A DNA stretch of 64,000 bases. Source: Brevundimonas vesicularis (lineage in GTDB: Bacteria; Pseudomonadota; Alphaproteobacteria; Caulobacterales; Caulobacteraceae). A program made the position numbers and the translations under genes. How positions within the stretch are numbered: the first letter of the stretch is position 1; every line of letters begins with the position of its first letter. Below are positions 37,622 through 45,517 of the stretch, piece by piece. The DNA is taken from positions 434,001 to 498,000 of the forward strand of contig NZ_CP114278.1 in assembly GCF_027105095.1 (NCBI RefSeq), given 5' to 3'. Below the pieces are notes generated by a model that searched no databases, was not told the origin of the DNA, and worked only from the letters and a program-made list of their open reading frames with translations.

Positions 37622-38314
37622 TCAGCGACCGACGACGCAGGTGTTCAGACCCTCGTTGCGCACCGTGCCCATAGCCGCCTGAATACGCGCGGCGCGCCGA
37701 CGCACATAGGGGCCGGGCGCGGCGGCTTCGTAACGGCGCGGGGCCGGCAGGATGGCGGCCAGACGCGCCGCCTCACGCGGGCTCAGGTCACGGGCATCCT
37801 TGCCGAACCAGTGGCGCGACGCGGCCTGGGCGCCATAGACGCCGGGCGCCCATTCCACCACGTTCAGATAGACCTCCATGATCCGGCGCTTGGACCAGAC
37901 GGCCTCGATCAGGACGGTGTAGCCCGCCTCCAGACCTTTTCGGATCCAGTCGCGCCCGGGCCACAGGAAGACGTTCTTGGCCGTCTGCTGGCTGATGGTC
38001 GACCCGCCGCGCAGGCGCCCGCCTTCGGCGTTGTGGTCCAGCGCCTTCTGGATCGCCTCCATGTCGAAACCGTGGTGGCTGCAGAACCGGGCGTCCTCGG
38101 CGGCGATGGCCGCGTTCACCATGTTGGGAGAAATCTGGTTCAGACCGCGCCACCGATAGTCCATGCCATCGCCCCTCGCGAGTTGACGCAGCATCAGTAT
38201 GGTGGGCGGCGGCGGGACGATGGCGACGATCAGCACGCCTGCAACCGGGATCAGGGCCAGGATCAGAAGCGCGGTCAGCACCACGCGACGCCAGCTCTTG
38301 CGGCCCGTCGCCAT
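37622..38314 (-). CDS. mtgA: Monofunctional biosynthetic peptidoglycan transglycosylase
   Basis: 230 residues: one N-terminal membrane helix (VVLTALLILALIPVAGVLIVAIV) and a GT51 domain. Motifs are AAIAAEDARFCSHHGFD (catalytic Glu), GGSTISQQTAKNVFLWPGR and EAVWSKRRIMEVYLNVVEWAPGVYG. It polymerises lipid II into glycan strands. Its ATG overlaps the stop of the upstream WD40-like gene by one base (TAATG), so the two are probably co-translated. Confidence 0.96.
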   Translation of the reverse strand: MATGRKSWRRVVLTALLILALIPVAGVLIVAIVPPPPTILMLRQLARGDGMDYRWRGLNQISPNMVNAAIAAEDARFCSHHGFDMEAIQKALDHNAEGGRLRGGSTISQQTAKNVFLWPGRDWIRKGLEAGYTVLIEAVWSKRRIMEVYLNVVEWAPGVYGAQAASRHWFGKDARDLSPREAARLAAILPAPRRYEAAAPGPYVRRRAARIQAAMGTVRNEGLNTCVVGR

Positions 38315-39279
38315 TAGAGGATCAAGAGCCCGGCGGCGCCGTCTTCATCGGCCCAGGCCACCTTGTCGGCTGCGGGGCTGAGCGACAGGGCGACGATGGC
38401 TGGACCCTTCTCGGCCTTGACGAAGTTCAGACCCTGGGCCGCCGGATGCGCCACCCAGACCCGACCGTCGGTCAGGCCGGCGGCCAGCAGGCCATGGTCG
38501 GCGCGGGCCGAGACCAGATTGACCAGGGTCGTGTCGTCATAGCCGATCTCGGTCGCCTCGCGCCCCATCGGCCCATTCGATCCGATGAAGGGCCAAAGGA
38601 CCGCGCCCTGCGCGCCCGAGGTCGCCAACAGCTGACCATTGGCCAGGAAGGCCAGCGACCGCACCTTGCCGGGATAGCCGCCCATGCGCAGGTTCTTGGC
38701 GTCCTTGATGCGCCAGCCGTGCATCTGATTGTCCTGCATCGTCGTGACGACGAAGGCGCCGTCGGGCGAAAAGGCGACGCCGGTGTGCGATCCGGCCCAG
38801 ACCAGTTTCATGGGCTGCTGCTTTTCGATCCGCGCATACCACAGCGCCGCCCCGCCATAGGTCGAGGTGGCGATGCGCCGGCCCTTCGGCTCGAAGGCGA
38901 CGCCGGAGACGGTGCGCTCATGCTGGAAATCGCGCCGGAAACCCACCTCCTTGGGGTCGATCACCGACAGGGTGCGGCCGAAGGAAAAGGCGATCAGGCC
39001 CGAGGCCGGGGAGGCGTCGATGGCGTCGATCCACTGGTTCTTGGCCGTGGCGAGAACGACCGGGTCCTCGTCGCGACGGGTCCAGACGACCTTGCCGTCA
39101 TCGCCGCCTGTGACGATCCCGTCGCCGGACGGATGAACGCAGGCGCACAGCACGGCGCCGTCGTGCGCCTCCACCCGCGTCCGGTCTTCGAACCGGATCG
39201 AGCCGTCGCCGAGGGCGAAGACAGCGCCGGTGTTGTCGAACAGGGCGGCGGTGACCTGGGCGTCGAAATCGAAGTTCAT
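38314..39279 (-). CDS. WD40-repeat-like beta-propeller protein
   Basis: 321 residues from MNFDFDAQ; a second ATG three codons upstream is also possible. Repeated segments such as GAVLCACVHPSGDGIVTGGDDGKVVWTRR, GLIAFSFGRTLSVIDP and VGAFSPDG-type stretches mark a seven-blade-like WD40 propeller without a signal peptide, so it should be cytoplasmic. No partner is known. Encoded directly ahead of mtgA with a one-base overlap, which might tie it to cell-wall synthesis (inference). Confidence 0.85.
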   Translation of the reverse strand: MNFDFDAQVTAALFDNTGAVFALGDGSIRFEDRTRVEAHDGAVLCACVHPSGDGIVTGGDDGKVVWTRRDEDPVVLATAKNQWIDAIDASPASGLIAFSFGRTLSVIDPKEVGFRRDFQHERTVSGVAFEPKGRRIATSTYGGAALWYARIEKQQPMKLVWAGSHTGVAFSPDGAFVVTTMQDNQMHGWRIKDAKNLRMGGYPGKVRSLAFLANGQLLATSGAQGAVLWPFIGSNGPMGREATEIGYDDTTLVNLVSARADHGLLAAGLTDGRVWVAHPAAQGLNFVKAEKGPAIVALSLSPAADKVAWADEDGAAGLLIL

Positions 39280-39328
39280 AGGCCGCATGTAGCGATCCGA
39301 CCTCGCCGCGTCACCTTCTGCCTGCCCG

Positions 39329-40267
39329 CTAGACTGGATCGGTCGGCTTGGGCGTCACTGGCGCAGGCTCCGCCTGCGCCTTTGCGGGTTCGTCGGGCAG
39401 GGGGATGAACTCCAGATCGTCGGCGTCCGGCAGCGTCATCCGGCCCGCCTTCCAATCGGCCTTGGCCTGATCGATGCGGGCCTGGCTGGAAGCGACGAAA
39501 TTCCACCAGATCAGCCGTTCCCCCACCGGCTCTCCGCCCAGCACCATGACGGTCGACTGGGTCAGGGCCTTGACCGTCGGCTCGGCCGTCGGCTCCAGCA
39601 CGATCATCTGGCCCTCGTGGAAGGTGCGATCGCCGACCTCGATGGAGCCCTTCGCCACATAGAGGGCGCGCTCGCTCATGCCTCCGGCCCCCTTGCCGGA
39701 CGGCGGTGCCGTGCGCACGCCGGGCTGAAGCTCCCAATGGATATAGAACAGCGGCGAAGACACCGGCACGGCCGCCTTGGCGCCGTAAGCCTCGCCCGCG
39801 ACAAGACGCGCGAACAGGCCGCCGTTCTCGTAGGCGGGCTGAGCGTCCTCGCCCAGGTGATGAAAGGCCGGGTCCATCTCCTCGGCCTCGTCGGGCAGGG
39901 CGACCCAGGCCTGCATGCCGTGCATCGGCCCGCCCTTGCTCTTCTTCAGCGGATCGGTGCGCTCGGAATGGACGATGCCCTTGCCGGCGGTCATCCAGTT
40001 GACCTCGCCCGGCCGGATCGCTTGATCGTAGCCGAGATTGTCGTGGTGCATGATCTCGCCCTCGAACAGATAGGTCAGGGTCGACAGGCCGATATGCGGG
40101 TGGGGGCGCACGTCGATGGCCGTGGCGCCGGGCGCAAACTCCGCCGGTCCCATCTGGTCCAGGAAGATGAAGGGCCCGACCATCCGGCGCGAATGGAAGG
40201 GCAGGACGCGCCCGACCTCGAACCCGCCCAGGTCCTTGCGGCGTGCGTCGATCACCAGTTCGATCAT
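39329..40267 (-). CDS. Pirin family protein
   Basis: 312 residues, a bicupin. The N-terminal cupin has the pirin metal-site segment RPHPHIGLSTLTYLFEGEIMHHDNLG and later WMTAGKGIVHSER; the C-terminal cupin runs from PLFYIHWELQPG to MVLGGEP. The C-terminal tail (KAQAEPAPVTPKPTDPV) is low-complexity. Some bacterial pirins are quercetinases, others modulate regulators; none can be assigned here. Confidence 0.92.
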   Translation of the reverse strand: MIELVIDARRKDLGGFEVGRVLPFHSRRMVGPFIFLDQMGPAEFAPGATAIDVRPHPHIGLSTLTYLFEGEIMHHDNLGYDQAIRPGEVNWMTAGKGIVHSERTDPLKKSKGGPMHGMQAWVALPDEAEEMDPAFHHLGEDAQPAYENGGLFARLVAGEAYGAKAAVPVSSPLFYIHWELQPGVRTAPPSGKGAGGMSERALYVAKGSIEVGDRTFHEGQMIVLEPTAEPTVKALTQSTVMVLGGEPVGERLIWWNFVASSQARIDQAKADWKAGRMTLPDADDLEFIPLPDEPAKAQAEPAPVTPKPTDPV

Positions 40268-40306
40268 GTGTCGGCTCCCAGTGCGGCCCGCGCCGCCTGA
40301 GCGACG

Positions 40307-40795
40307 TTATCCGACGTGAGGCGTGACGATGCCAAGAGGCAGGGCGGTCACATTCTTCACGCCGCGCGTGACGATGTGGCTTTCGCAGTCCGAGACGATG
40401 CCCAGGGCCAACAGCTTTTCGCGCAGGAACAGGTCGAACGCATGCATGTCAGAGGTGATGATGCGCAGCACATAGTCCTCGCGCCCCGTGATTGTGGCGC
40501 ACTGGACCACTTCCGGCCACTTGGCCACGGCGGCCTCGAAGACATTGAGGTTTTCCGACGAGGGCAGCATCAGTTTGACGATGGCGTAGACCTCGAAGTC
40601 CAGGCCCAGCAGCTGAGCGTTCAGCAGGGTGACGCGCTTGGTGATCAGGCCGGAGTCTTCCAGCCGCTTGATCCGCCGCCAGCAGGGCGAGGCCGACAGT
40701 CCGACGCGATCGGCGACCTCTGCGACCGACAGCCCGGCGTCTTGTTGCAGGATATCCAGGATGCGGGCGTCGATGGGGTCGAGTTCGTCGGCCAA
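40307..40795 (-). CDS. Lrp/AsnC family transcriptional regulator (BkdR-like by position)
   Basis: 162 residues from a TTG start with GGAGA 7 nt upstream. The N-terminal helix-turn-helix is DARILDILQQDAGLSVAEVADRVGLSASPCWRRIKRLEDSGLI and the C-terminal RAM domain carries the effector-binding region (ATITGREDYVLRIITSDMHAFDLF). It is divergent from the branched-chain dehydrogenase operon, exactly where BkdR-type activators are found, so it probably senses branched-chain amino acids or their keto-acids. Two dyads in the gap are candidate operators. Confidence 0.92.
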   Translation of the reverse strand: MADELDPIDARILDILQQDAGLSVAEVADRVGLSASPCWRRIKRLEDSGLITKRVTLLNAQLLGLDFEVYAIVKLMLPSSENLNVFEAAVAKWPEVVQCATITGREDYVLRIITSDMHAFDLFLREKLLALGIVSDCESHIVTRGVKNVTALPLGIVTPHVG

Positions 40796-40806
40796 TGCGT
40801 TTCTCC

Positions 40807-40845
40807 GATTATGATTATCGCGAAATAAAATACCCGATATCGGGA
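40807..40845. promoter_or_regulatory. Candidate Lrp-family operators in the regulator/E1alpha gap
   Basis: In an AT-rich stretch, CGATTATGATTATCG (40807-40821) is a 15-bp near-perfect dyad, the length expected for an Lrp/AsnC site. CCCGATATCGGG (40834-40845) is a perfect 12-bp palindrome 12 bp further on. The first also overlaps the region just upstream of the regulator's own Shine-Dalgarno, which would suit autoregulation. Confidence 0.45.
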
Positions 40846-40932
40846 TTGCGCAAGGTCAAATTGAGCGAGCACCTGCTTAGGGGTCGTGTTATCACACGTC
40901 CAGAGGAAACACGGACGGACCCCAGAACGGAT

Positions 40933-42192
40933 ATGGACGCCCGCATGAACGACAAAATGAACAAAAAGAACAGCCAGCCCCTGTCCTTGCGCGTGCCGGA
41001 GCCGTCCGGCCGTCCCGGCGATACGCCGGACTTCAGCCATCTGCAGATGGACCCTGCCGGTGTCGTTGAACGGCCCGAGGTCGGATCGACGCCCTATCAG
41101 ATGCGCGATCTCGCCTTCCGTCTGATTCGGGTGCTGGACGATGAGGGCGCCGCGGTCGGTCCGTGGAACCCGCGCCTGGATCCCGAGACGATGCGTCGCG
41201 GCCTGAAGGCCATGATCCTGACGCGCGCCTTCGATGACCGGATGCACCGCGCCCACCGCCAGGGCAAGACCAGCTTCTATATGAAGTGCACCGGCGAAGA
41301 GGCCATCGCGATCGCGCAGGGCATGATCCTGAGCCGCGAGGACATGGGCTTCCCCACCTATCGCCAGCAGGGGCTTCTGATCGCGCGCGGCTATCCGCTG
41401 GTCGCGATGATGAACCAGATCTATTCGAACGCCGAAGATCCGATCAAAGGCCGCCAGTTGCCGATCATGTATTCGGCCAAGGACTACGGCTTCTTTACGA
41501 TCAGCGGCAATCTGGGCACCCAGGTGCCGCAAGCCGTGGGCTGGGCCATGGCCAGCGCCTACAAGGGCGACGACAAGATCGCCATCAGCTGGATCGGCGA
41601 CGGCGCCACGGCCGAAGGCGATTTCCACAACGCCCTGACCTTCGCCTCCGTCTATCGCGCCCCGGTCATCCTGAACGTCGTCAACAACCAGTGGGCCATT
41701 AGTTCCTTCCAGGGCATCGCCGGTGGGCTTGAAACGACCTTCGCCTCCAAGGCCATCGGCTATGGCCTTCCGGCCCTGCGGGTGGACGGCAACGACTTCC
41801 TGGCGGTCTGGGCGGCGACCCAGTGGGCCGAGGAGCGGGCGCGGTCGAACCAGGGGGCGACGGTGATCGAGCTGTTCACCTATCGCGGCGCCCCGCACTC
41901 GACCTCCGACGACCCCAGCCGCTATCGCCCCGGCGACGAGCATGAGAAATGGCCGCTGGGCGATCCGATCGAACGTCTGCGCCAGCATCTGACCGTCATC
42001 GGCGAATGGGACGACGAGCGTCACGCCGCCGCGCTGAAGGACGCCGTCGAGCAGGTCCGCGCCGCCGGCAAGGAATCCGAAGCCATCGGCACCCTGGGCC
42101 AGTCGCGCCCCAGCGTGAAGACGATGTTCGAAGAGGTCTATGCGACCGAAGACTGGCGGCTGATCGAACAGCGCCGCGAGGTGGGGGTCTGA
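40933..42192 (+). CDS. bkdA1: Branched-chain 2-oxoacid dehydrogenase E1 component, alpha subunit
   Basis: 419 residues from MDARMNDK; the open frame runs back to 40795 through the regulatory region, which I reject as coding. The thiamine diphosphate motif is GDGATAEGDFHNALTFASVYRAPVILNVVNNQWAIS (GDG...NN). RQQGLLIARGYPL and the phosphorylation-loop region YRGAPHSTSDDPSRYRP are typical of the BCKDH alpha chain rather than pyruvate dehydrogenase. It decarboxylates the keto-acids of Val, Leu and Ile. First gene of the operon; stop and next ATG are 2 bp apart. Confidence 0.95.
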   Translation: MDARMNDKMNKKNSQPLSLRVPEPSGRPGDTPDFSHLQMDPAGVVERPEVGSTPYQMRDLAFRLIRVLDDEGAAVGPWNPRLDPETMRRGLKAMILTRAFDDRMHRAHRQGKTSFYMKCTGEEAIAIAQGMILSREDMGFPTYRQQGLLIARGYPLVAMMNQIYSNAEDPIKGRQLPIMYSAKDYGFFTISGNLGTQVPQAVGWAMASAYKGDDKIAISWIGDGATAEGDFHNALTFASVYRAPVILNVVNNQWAISSFQGIAGGLETTFASKAIGYGLPALRVDGNDFLAVWAATQWAEERARSNQGATVIELFTYRGAPHSTSDDPSRYRPGDEHEKWPLGDPIERLRQHLTVIGEWDDERHAAALKDAVEQVRAAGKESEAIGTLGQSRPSVKTMFEEVYATEDWRLIEQRREVGV

Positions 42193-42194
42193 CC

Positions 42195-43319
42195 ATGAGC
42201 GAGCAAACCACCTTCACCGACGCCGATCGCAACGACGGCGTCGAGCCCGACATGGTCGACCAGAACGCCGCCCCCGCCTCGGAAGCGACGGGCGCGGGCG
42301 TGGTCCCCATGAACATGATCCAGGCGCTGAACTCGGCCATCGACGTCAAGATGGCGGAAGACGCCAACGTCCTGTCGTTCGGCGAGGACGCCGGCTATTT
42401 CGGCGGCGTCTTCCGCGTCACCGACAAGCTGCAGCAGAAGCACGGCCTGACCCGCAGTTTCGACGCCCCCATCTCGGAATGCGGCATCGTCGCCGCCGCG
42501 ATCGGCATGGGCGCCTATGGCTTGCGTCCGGTCGTCGAGATCCAGTTCGCCGACTACATCTATCCGGCCTATGACCAGATCGTCTCCGAAGCGGCCAAGA
42601 TGCGCTACCGCTCGGGCGGCCAGTTCACCTCGCCGATCACGGTGCGCAGCCCCTATGGCGGCGGCATCTTCGGCGGCCAGACCCACAGCCAGTCGCCCGA
42701 AAGCCTGTTCACCCATATCGCGGGCTTGAAGGTCGTCATTCCGTCCAACCCCTATGACGCCAAGGGCCTGCTGACCGCCGCCATCGAGGATGACGATCCG
42801 GTCGTCTTCTTCGAGCCGAAACGCCTCTACAACGGCCCATTCGACGGCTGGCACGAGAAGCCGGTCAGCCCGTGGAAGTCGCAAGGATTGGCCCAGGTCC
42901 CGACCGGCAAATATGTCGAGCCCATCGGCAAGGCGCGCGTGATGCGCGAAGGAAACGACGTCACTATCCTGGCCTATGGGACCATGGTCTGGGTCGCCCT
43001 GGCCGGGGCGGAGCACGCGGGCGTGGACGCCGAGGTCATCGACCTGCGCTCGCTCGTGCCGCTGGACATCGAAGCCATCGAGGCCTCGGTGAAGAAGACC
43101 GGCCGCTGCGTCATCGTGCATGAGGCGCCCAAGACCTCGGGCTTTGGCGGCGAGCTGTCGGCCCTGGTGCAGGAGCGCTGCTTCTATTCCCTGGAGGCGC
43201 CGATTGCGCGCGTCACCGGTTGGGACACGCCCTATCCGCACGCTTTCGAATGGGAATATTTCCCGGGGCCGCAAAGGGTCGCAGACGCCTTGAAGAGCGT
43301 CATGACGGGAGGTCGATAA
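42195..43319 (+). CDS. bkdA2: Branched-chain 2-oxoacid dehydrogenase E1 component, beta subunit
   Basis: 374 residues. After a roughly 35-residue acidic extension (TFTDADRNDGVEPDMVDQN), which is unusual for the family, the transketolase-like core begins at MNMIQALNSAIDVKMAEDANVLSFGEDAGYFGGVFRVT and includes FDAPISECGIVAAAIGMG, QFADYIYPAYDQIVSEAAK and the C-terminal GWDTPYPHAFEWEYFPG. It pairs with the alpha chain to form the E1 heterotetramer. Encoded 2 bp after E1alpha and 1 bp before E2. Confidence 0.96.
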   Translation: MSEQTTFTDADRNDGVEPDMVDQNAAPASEATGAGVVPMNMIQALNSAIDVKMAEDANVLSFGEDAGYFGGVFRVTDKLQQKHGLTRSFDAPISECGIVAAAIGMGAYGLRPVVEIQFADYIYPAYDQIVSEAAKMRYRSGGQFTSPITVRSPYGGGIFGGQTHSQSPESLFTHIAGLKVVIPSNPYDAKGLLTAAIEDDDPVVFFEPKRLYNGPFDGWHEKPVSPWKSQGLAQVPTGKYVEPIGKARVMREGNDVTILAYGTMVWVALAGAEHAGVDAEVIDLRSLVPLDIEAIEASVKKTGRCVIVHEAPKTSGFGGELSALVQERCFYSLEAPIARVTGWDTPYPHAFEWEYFPGPQRVADALKSVMTGGR

Positions 43320-43320
43320 G

Positions 43321-45027
43321 ATGGGTCGTTTCGTCTTCAAACTGCCCGACGTGGGCGAAGGCACCGCCGAGGCCGAACTGGTCGGATGGCACGTCAAGAT
43401 CGGCGACACGGTCGCCGAGGACCAGATCATCGCCGACGTCATGACCGACAAGGCCACGGTCGAGATCACCGCTCCGGTCAGCGGCAAGGTCGTCGCCCTG
43501 CATGGCGAACCCGGCGCCATGGTGCCGGTGCGCGGTCCCCTGGTGGAGTTCGAGGTCGAGGGGGCGGGCAATGCCGAAGAGAGCCCCTCCGTCTCTCCCC
43601 TGCGCTCCGAGCCACCTCCCCCCGCTTCGCGCGGGGAGGAAACTGTCGCTGCATCGTCTCCTCCCCACGACAGTGGGGAGGGGGACCGCGTAGCGGTGGA
43701 GGGGCTCTCTAACGCCGCGCCGACATCCGGCAATTACGTCTTCAAACTGCCTGACGTCGGCGAAGGCACGGCCGAGGCCGAGCTGGTCGGATGGCACGTC
43801 AAGGTCGGAGATGCGGTCGAGGAAGACCAGATCATCGCCGACATCATGACCGACAAGGCCACGGTCGAGATCACCTCACCGGTCGCCGGAACGGTCGTCG
43901 CCCTGTACGGCGAGGCAGGCAAATCTGTGCCGGTCGGCGGGCCGCTGGTCGCATTCGATGTCGAGGGTCGGGGCAATGTCTCGACGCCCGCGCCCGTTCC
44001 GGCCCCCTCCACCGCTTCGCGGTCCCCCTCCCCCGATGGGGGAGGATCGTCGCCTTCGAAATCTCCCCCCGCCGGGGGGAGTACCCGCGCAGCGGGGGAG
44101 GGGGGCAAGCCTGTTCCCGCCCTGACCGGCCGTGCGCCCGGCGAACGCCCGTCGGCCTCGCCGGCCGTGCGCAGTCGCGCGCGGGACCTGGGCGTCGATC
44201 TGACCTTCGTGCCCGGGTCCGGCCCGGCGGGTCGGATCACGCACGAGGATCTGGACGGCTTCATCGCGCGCGGCGGTTCGCAACCTGCGTCGGCGCCGTC
44301 CGGCGGCGGCTCGACCTATGCGAAGGCGCAAGGGACGACCGAGGTCAAGATCATCGGCCTGCGCCGCAAGATTGCGGAGAAGATGGCCGAGAGCGTGCGC
44401 CGCATTCCCCACATCACCTATGTCGAGGAAATCGACATGACGGCGGTGGAGGAGCTGCGCGCCCACCTGAATGCGACGAAGTCCAAGGATCAGCCCAAGC
44501 TGAACGTCCTGCCCTTCATCGCCCGCGCCATCGTGGTCGCCCTGCGCGACCAGCCGCAGATCAACGCCACCTATGATGACGAAGCGGGCGTCCTGACCCA
44601 GCACGCCCCGGTCCATCTGGGCATCGCCGCCCAGACCCCGAACGGCCTCATGGTGCCGGTGGTCCGCCATGCCGAGGCGCGCGACCCCTATGACACGGCG
44701 CTGGAGATCGCCCGCGTCTCGGGCGCGGCCAAGGACGGTTCGGCCAAGCGCGAGGAACTGTCGGGTTCGACCATCACCATCACCTCGCTGGGCACGCTGG
44801 GCGGGGTGGTCCATACCCCGATCATCAACCACCCCGAGGTCGCCATCGTCGGTCCCAACAAGATCGCCGAACGGGTCATGGTCAAGGACGGCCAGATGGT
44901 CGTGCGCAAGATGATGAACCTGTCGTCCAGCTTCGATCACCGCATTGTCGATGGGCATGATGCGGCGGTGTTCGTGCAGCGGATCAAGGGGCTCCTGGAA
45001 AACCCGGCGACGTTGTGGATGGGGTGA
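43321..45027 (+). CDS. bkdB: Dihydrolipoyl acyltransferase (E2) of the branched-chain complex, two lipoyl domains
   Basis: 568 residues. Two nearly identical lipoyl domains (about 1-80, lysine K44; and 139-217, lysine K179, both in MTDKATVEIT), then a peripheral-subunit-binding domain (SASPAVRSRARDLGVDLTFVPGSGPAGRITHEDL) and the acyltransferase core ending with SSFDHRIVDGHDAA. Most BCKDH E2 proteins carry one lipoyl domain, so this one is duplicated. Both linkers (residues 86-130 and 228-262) are encoded by palindromic repeat elements R4 and R5 that also occur between genes elsewhere in the window; the frame stays open through both. Confidence 0.95.
   Translation: MGRFVFKLPDVGEGTAEAELVGWHVKIGDTVAEDQIIADVMTDKATVEITAPVSGKVVALHGEPGAMVPVRGPLVEFEVEGAGNAEESPSVSPLRSEPPPPASRGEETVAASSPPHDSGEGDRVAVEGLSNAAPTSGNYVFKLPDVGEGTAEAELVGWHVKVGDAVEEDQIIADIMTDKATVEITSPVAGTVVALYGEAGKSVPVGGPLVAFDVEGRGNVSTPAPVPAPSTASRSPSPDGGGSSPSKSPPAGGSTRAAGEGGKPVPALTGRAPGERPSASPAVRSRARDLGVDLTFVPGSGPAGRITHEDLDGFIARGGSQPASAPSGGGSTYAKAQGTTEVKIIGLRRKIAEKMAESVRRIPHITYVEEIDMTAVEELRAHLNATKSKDQPKLNVLPFIARAIVVALRDQPQINATYDDEAGVLTQHAPVHLGIAAQTPNGLMVPVVRHAEARDPYDTALEIARVSGAAKDGSAKREELSGSTITITSLGTLGGVVHTPIINHPEVAIVGPNKIAERVMVKDGQMVVRKMMNLSSSFDHRIVDGHDAAVFVQRIKGLLENPATLWMG
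43578..43710. repeat. Palindromic repeat element copy R4 (tail-to-tail pair), inside the E2 gene
   Basis: The ends are a perfect 13-bp inverted repeat (AGAGAGCCCCTCC, 43578-43590; GGAGGGGCTCTCT, 43698-43710). The halves are the same units as in R2, one of each sub-type, but their order is reversed: the GGAGGGG ends are outside and the GTTTCCTCCCC / GTCTCCTCCCC ends inside. Read in frame it encodes the Pro/Ser/Glu-rich linker between the two lipoyl domains (residues 86-130). Confidence 0.92.
44002..44106. repeat. Palindromic repeat element copy R5 (tail-to-tail pair), inside the E2 gene
   Basis: The left half (44002-44048), read on the minus strand, runs ATCCTCCCCC, loop, GGGGGAGGGGGACCGCG, GCGGTGGAGGGGGC, an almost exact match to R1 and R3 halves. 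The right half, ending near 44106, is a diverged unit of the same kind (TCTCCCCCC ... GCGGGGGAGGGGGC). The element is 105 bp, 35 codons, and encodes the Ser/Pro/Gly linker (residues 228-262) between the second lipoyl domain and the subunit-binding domain. Confidence 0.88.
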
Positions 45028-45031
45028 GGCG

Positions 45032-45517
45032 ATGAGGTTCGCCTCCGCGTTTGCTGCAACATTGCTTGCTTTGCTTGCGTCAAGCGGGGCTGACGCCTGC
45101 ACGCTCAGCCCTCTCAATATGATCTTTCTGACTGAGCCAGCAGTGTTCGAAGCTGAGGTAGTTCGAGTTCGTCGGGTTTACCCCATGGACTGGGAGCGCA
45201 GCTTGGGACCAATTCACGAAGCCGAGTTCAAGCTCACAGGGCCTGTCCCAGCCAGAAATGTGCCGAGGTACAGGTGGGCGGAAAACGATGATTGCGGCCC
45301 GAGTTACGAAGTGAAAAGAGGCCAGCGCGTCTTGCTTCTACTAGAGTCGGATATTGCCGAAGCGCGTCGCCAATATGCCGAGATCATGGAATCTGCCCGC
45401 CTCGAAATGCCTTCTCGTGCCGAGGGCGATCCGGGTTATCAGGAAGATCTTCAAGTGCTTCCCTACACGAATGACCTGTCCAAAATACGTGAAATCTTAG
45501 AGCGTTATCGGCGATGA
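45032..45517 (+). CDS. Secreted protein of unknown function between E2 and E3 genes (possibly NTR/TIMP-like)
   Basis: 161 residues with a clear signal peptide ([22 protein letters not shown]) leaving an N-terminal Cys-Thr. The mature part has strands [12 protein letters not shown] and [10 protein letters not shown] and a second cysteine in [21 protein letters not shown]. An N-terminal cysteine, a mid-chain CG and a G.. .LLL strand resemble the netrin/TIMP-like fold of some bacterial exported proteins, but this is only a resemblance. GC and codon use look lower than in its neighbours. It begins 4 bp after E2 and overlaps the E3 start by 4 bp (ATGA), so it is built into the operon. Confidence 0.75.
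   Translation: MRFASAFAATLLALLASSGADACTLSPLNMIFLTEPAVFEAEVVRVRRVYPMDWERSLGPIHEAEFKLTGPVPARNVPRYRWAENDDCGPSYEVKRGQRVLLLLESDIAEARRQYAEIMESARLEMPSRAEGDPGYQEDLQVLPYTNDLSKIREILERYRR

Noticed and set aside
43578-44106. R4 and R5 as evidence that the E2 gene is broken
   Set aside because: The frame is open through both, all domains on either side are intact and the operon structure is normal, so the gene is very likely functional.
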